A stretch of DNA of 64,000 nucleotides, from positions 62,001 through 126,000 of the forward strand of contig NW_014575557.1 in NCBI RefSeq assembly GCF_000708205.1. The letters are read 5' to 3'. Position numbers and translations under genes: made by a program. Under the pieces are notes generated by a model, which was given only the letters and a program-made list of their open reading frames with translations, was not told where the DNA came from and did no database searches. Positions 59,829 through 64,000 of this stretch are shown piece by piece; the first letter of the stretch is position 1, and each line of letters starts with the position of its first letter. This DNA is from Mixia osmundae IAM 14324. Its lineage: Eukaryota > Basidiomycota > Mixiomycetes > Mixiales > Mixiaceae.

Positions 59829-61639
59829 ATGGACCGAGAGAGAGCTGCGCTATTGTCGGATACTCTCGAGGACGACCAGACATCATCCCCTCTAGCAAAT
59901 GATGCGAGCGCCAAGACATCTTCATCAGATGAGCGGTACTTTGAAAATTTCGGCAACAGAGACCAGCCGTCTCGGCGCCATCGGCGGTGGAAGGTAGTCG
60001 CTGCACTTGCAGTGGCCACGGTCGTCGTCGCTCTGGTCAGCTCTCCGACAGTCTACACTTCAGGCTTATCAAGCAAGACGGTAGAAGCCCTGTCATACGT
60101 TTGCCCGACGTTATCGGATCCGGCAAAGACTGCAGAAGATTCCTTCTACACAGACAGGGAGACGATAGAGAAGCTCAAAGGTCTTCACATCGCCGTTGAG
60201 GAAGTAGCTGGCTACCACGGCGAAGTGGTAGCCGCGACGCTATACGCCGCCCAAGGACTCGGCAGCCGGATCACGCTCTTTCGCGATTATCTCGGTGGGG
60301 GCCTTGACACTATCGTCGGAGCCTATTACCAAGGATGCAATCTACCCACGGCTGCGCTCATTCAGATGCTGAGCTATGGCCCCTGGAAGGGCTCTCTTGT
60401 GGATGACAGCGCCGAGAACGTGCCTGGACCGCCGACGAGCAAGCACATAGAGCTGAACGCGGCTAATAACGCAACACTGGAAGCTTACTTCTCGGCGCAT
60501 CCGATCGAGGTTCTGCTACTCAGCTCGTGCTCGGAATCGATCGGCGTGTATGGCAAAGATATTGTCGAGGCTTGGGACGCTCGGCCGTTCGATGCCAAGT
60601 TCCAGGTCGTTTGCAGTAAGTCACCACGTATTCCCTTTAGCCATTTTACTTATCTGCCTGAAGCTATACATCATGCTGACCGCTTCACATGGGGCGACAA
60701 ATTTTTTGGCCTCGAGCAACGAGGCGCGCTCAAAATCCTTACACTCAACAAGGCCGCTCAGACCTTTGCGTACGATCGCTCAATGTCATACGCGTCTTCC
60801 GCTGGCGAACGCGGCGGCCTAGAGCTGTCGTTCGATTCAGTCCTCATTCGAGCCTTTGCACCCATCTTTCCAGTGCCCGGACTGCCTCCGCGGCCAGCCA
60901 ACGCTGAGCTTGATTCGGTGGTCGTCCAAGGCGGTCTCAGCCAGACCAAGCGTGACTATGCGGGCATCTTCAGCGATATGCAAGGTTTCCTGGAAGGTGC
61001 GCATTGATCCTCGCTGGAAGATGCATGTGGCCGACAAGCGTTGCAGAGGACGCATCCTTATGGGGCTACCGCTACGATGCCTCGACGGAAATGTACGAAG
61101 AAGACACGTCAATTGCACAGCCGTTCAAGATCCACCTCATCGGAAGCGGGCGTCTCGCTGTGCCCATGAACATCAGCAAGATTGCAATCGTTCAGTCTGG
61201 CTTGGATTATATCTCGTTCTACCGGCTCATCAACTCAGCGCAACTGCTAATGCCCGCTTTCAATCTCGAAGGCTATCTGACGACGATGGCCTCTAGCTCC
61301 ATCGCTGCTGCCGTATTGTCCATGACGCCCGTCTTGGCAGACAACCGCATCATGCGGGCCTACTCTTATCTCAACGAGCGCAATGCGGTCATCAAGCCCT
61401 TTGACATGTCTGACATGCAAGCTGTCAGGCGACTCAAATTCGGTGAAAGCCTGGTAGAGGGACGACCAAACGCCAAACTGGGACAATGGCGAGACGACTA
61501 TTGGCAGCTTGACGTGCCTTCAGTCTGGGCAGATCGCCATCACACAAGCTATGCGCGAACACAAGCTGAGATTGACGCTGCCACGCGCGACATCCACCAA
61601 CAAAACCGTAAGCATCTGGCATACACAATATTGAATTGA
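59829..61639 (+). CDS. Type II membrane glycosyltransferase-like protein
   Basis: ATG 59829 (MDRERAALLSDTLEDD). About 65 cytoplasmic residues, one membrane helix (VVAALAVATVVVALVSS), then a lumenal domain with a Rossmann-like start (LHIAVEEVAGYHGEVVAATL), LFRDYLGGGLDTIVG, IEVLLLSSC, IHHADRFTWGDKFFGLEQRG and AIVQSGLDYISFY. The plan suggests a GT-B-type enzyme, but I cannot name the family. An intron joins FLE to EDASLWGYRYD. A second, 48-nt intron starting GTAAGT at about 60614 is likely in frame without stops, which would turn VVCSKS into VVC-TIHHAD; reading straight through is also open. The 3' end may hold one more intron (GTAAGC near 61607), so 61639 is the simplest stop. Confidence 0.6.
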
Positions 61640-61888
61640 TGAGGAGTTGTCCTTGTTGTATACGGTTGTACTGTCTGCAAGCTTGCGCCACGTACGACGC
61701 CACCTCGTGTTCTTTTTGGGGACGGCTGCATGAGTTCCACGCGATCGCCGTTGCGTCAGCTTGAGATCAGCCTTAATCACGAGCTGCAAACCCTGCTTGG
61801 CCATGGAGATCCGCACGTCTCGTCTGACCTGGGCCACGCTGCGGAATGGCTCTATCTTTGAATATTGCTCAGCAACTGCTGCCCGCGA

Positions 61889-64000
61889 ATGGATTCGCAC
61901 TACACAAAGCTCGAGACAGATAGTCCTGCAAGCGATGCAGGCATCAATCCGCCTCTCGTGCCGCCCAAGCGACAGCACTGGGCGATTCTATCAACGGGCT
62001 TCGTCTGGTACGCTGTGAGTGACTAAGCGCAGGCAATCTGCGCCAAGCTGATTTGGGCAGGCAACACTTGTGTCGGTCTTGGGAACCAAAACATTCCTGG
62101 CGCATGGAGGCGATCCGATCTCGCTAAGCCTGCTGACGTTTCTCGTTGGAGCAGCACCACTGCTATGGCTCGAATCGCCCGCGTCGCTGTCCATGCAGAG
62201 CGCCTTTGGGGGCGAGCTGGGCGCGCTCTCGGCTTTGCATTGTTGCAACACCGTCATGACCATGCTCGGTTTGAGCGGAGCAGGGATAAGGACCGTTTAC
62301 TGCATCAAGGCAAGCTTCTCATGCCTCACGACGGAGCTAAAGCTGATGGACGGGCCACAGAGTCTTGAGCCTTGTGGGACGGCGCTGCTTCAGTTCCTGT
62401 TTTTCGGCAAGACGCTGCCGTTGCTTTCGACCGCATCGCTCCTGTCGATACCAGCTCTAACATATGTTGCGATTCAGGGCGACGGACAAGTCACCCCGTT
62501 TGCCCTTGCAGCAAGCTTGTTTTCAGTCATGACAGTCTGCGGTCGCACTTTGCTCTTCAAATCATCCCAAGGCGAGCGCGCTGATGCTGCTTTGTCGACT
62601 TTCTCTGCCATCAATCTCATAAGTCTTGGCTACGGCTCGCTCTTTGTCCTTGTCAGGCCTCCGGACTTGACGCAATATGTGGACGAGAAAGTTTACGTTC
62701 CGGCGGTGATGTCGATCGTAGCAGCCTTGCTGTACAACGGCGCATCTTTTCGGATGCTCGAGCTCGTGCAAGGTGTCACGCATTCCACCAACAATGTTCT
62801 GAAGAGGCTCATGACAGCCCTGGCGAGCTCGGTTTACAGGCAAGTCGCATGCCTGCTTTGTCATGACCATGCTGATGAATCCGACAGGGGCAAGACGATC
62901 GCCTGGACGAGCGTGCTTGCAGTCATAGGCTCATTTGTGGCAGCTGTCATCGCTTTGCACACAAGCAAGATGCCAAAGAGCGAGAAAGCACAACCGCTTG
63001 ATCTGGACCGACGGTCGATCCGAGTCTTCACCATGGCTACCGTGGGCTTGAGTATGGTCTTTGTTGCAGTCTCGGGCGTCCTGCAGGGCTCTGCTTTGTC
63101 CAGTAGCTACGCGCACGTCGATCTGGCCATTGCGCGACAAGACTGTCCCCCATTGGAGGCTGAGCCAAGCTTGCTCTGGTTCCATCCGCCAGGGAGAGAA
63201 CACAACTTTGGCGATGCTATGAATCCTGACGTGGTCTCGAGAGTATTGGGCAGACCAGTCATGGCTTGGAACGCTTCGAACCCGCAGGGCTTTGCTCGAC
63301 CCCGACTACTTGCGATAGGCTCCATACTGCACGCTGCGCAGAGCTGCGGTAAGGCAACGCGCATATGGCGATGACTCGATGCTGATCTGGTCTGGGATTG
63401 CAGACGTCATCTGGGGCTCTGGCGTGCGGTCACTGGATGATGTGCCTTGGAAGCCATCCCTCGATATTCGCAGTGTTCGCGGGCCAAATTCTGCTCGCGT
63501 ACTGAAGGAGAAAGTCGCGACCCGAATCGTGCCACCTGTCTATGGCGATCCCGCTCTGCTTCTGCCGGTCTTGTTTCCAGAGCTCCACTCGGGTGTCCAG
63601 TACGCATCGTACCGAGACAACGTGCTCGTTTTGCTGCACTATCGCGACAAGGGCAAGATCCTGCCGAAGCCGGGCGTCGATGTGATCGGAGCAGAAGCCA
63701 ATGACTGGAAAGACGTAGTCAGACGGATCACCAACGCATCCTTTGTCATCTCAACCTCTCTACACGGTCTGATCGTGGCAGACGCCTTCGGAATTCCGTC
63801 TCGAGGTTTGCAGCTAAATCTGGGCGAGCCCGTCTTCAAGTACACGGACTTTTATGCAGGCACGGGTCGTCGAGATTACAGATTCGCTCTGTCGGTCGAC
63901 GAAGCGTTATGGCTTGGTCCTGAAGATGCGCCGAAGGTCGAGAGAGACGCATTACTCGCTGCCTTTCCGTACGAGCTCTTCAACACGACGCAGAGCGAGT
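61889..64000 (+). CDS. Fusion: nucleotide-sugar/triose-phosphate-transporter-like domain plus polysaccharide pyruvyltransferase (3' end outside window)
   Basis: Exons 61889-62014, 62061-62309, 62361-62839, 62888-63348 and 63404-64000 stay in frame for 637 residues. After MDSHYTKLETDSP comes a multi-span region: WAILSTGFVWYAATLVSVLG, LSLLTFLVGAAPLLWL, HCCNTVMTMLGLSG, LLQFLFFGKTLPLLS, PFALAASLFSVMTVCG, THSTNNVLKRLMTALASSV and VLAVIGSFVAAVIAL, as in the TPT/NST family. A further helix (VFTMATVGLSMVFVAVSG) leads to a pyruvyltransferase domain (PF04230 type): HNFGDAMNPDVVSRVLG, LLAIGSILHAAQ, DVIWGSGVR and ISTSLHGLIVADAFGIPSRG. Introns 62310-62360 and 62840-62887 are GC-AG and stop-free in frame. 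Likely Golgi: pyruvate ketal addition to sugars, with donor import in the same chain (inference). Confidence 0.75.

Noticed and set aside
1-64000. Transposons, LTR elements, virus-like elements, CRISPR arrays and rRNA
   Set aside because: No reverse transcriptase, integrase, transposase or capsid-like motif, no long terminal or direct repeats, and no repeat-spacer pattern were seen in any frame.

Overview
The window is nuclear DNA of a very compact fungal genome, almost certainly a basidiomycete. I place 31 protein genes in 64 kb, about one per 2.1 kb, on both strands. Intergenic gaps are usually tens to a few hundred bases, and nearly every gene is cut by introns of about 40-60 nt. Gene content supports this: a DUF3712 repeat protein, a GPI-anchored chitin deacetylase, a Cdc11-type septin, RSC1/2, a Cdc25-type RasGEF, a Dsf2-like Sel1 protein and a Vps36 with NZF fingers. 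The density and intron size recall small Pucciniomycotina genomes such as Mixia, but that placement is inference. I saw no transposon, LTR element, CRISPR array, rRNA or convincing tRNA.

Layout. 1-6.2 kb: the 5' part of a giant minus-strand DUF3712 membrane protein, whose 3' end lies outside the window. 6.7-13.4 kb: a PXA-domain protein, a TKL-type kinase with a C1-like finger, SRP9, VPS36 and a METTL13-like methyltransferase. 13.6-22.6 kb: an SH3-RasGEF, a chitin deacetylase, a NAPE-PLD-like metallohydrolase and a disordered protein. 22.8-33.6 kb: AVL9, an unknown protein, an RPAP3-like TPR protein, a histidine acid phosphatase and an acid-sphingomyelinase-like enzyme. 33.7-42.2 kb: a membrane alpha/beta hydrolase, an SDR dehydrogenase, septin, a Ctr copper transporter and RSC1/2. 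42.5-51.4 kb: a Sel1 protein, an LRR-like protein, a serine palmitoyltransferase small subunit, an EI24/LDS-like membrane protein and a P-loop nucleoside-kinase-like protein. 51.9-57.6 kb: a rhodanese-PTP phosphatase, mitochondrial mL38 and a secreted orphan. 57.9-64 kb: three co-oriented genes for Golgi/surface-type proteins: a type II SGNH protein, a type II glycosyltransferase-like protein, and a nucleotide-sugar-transporter-like membrane domain fused to a polysaccharide pyruvyltransferase domain. The last gene runs off the window.

The two most unusual signals are (i) an excess of GC-AG introns, eight well supported plus one probable among roughly 85 that I resolved, with three in one gene; and (ii) the transporter-pyruvyltransferase fusion inside a possible cell-surface glycan cluster. 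All exon joins were made by hand from reading frame, splice consensus and recalled family patterns, without alignment software, so boundaries are hypotheses; weak ones are flagged.
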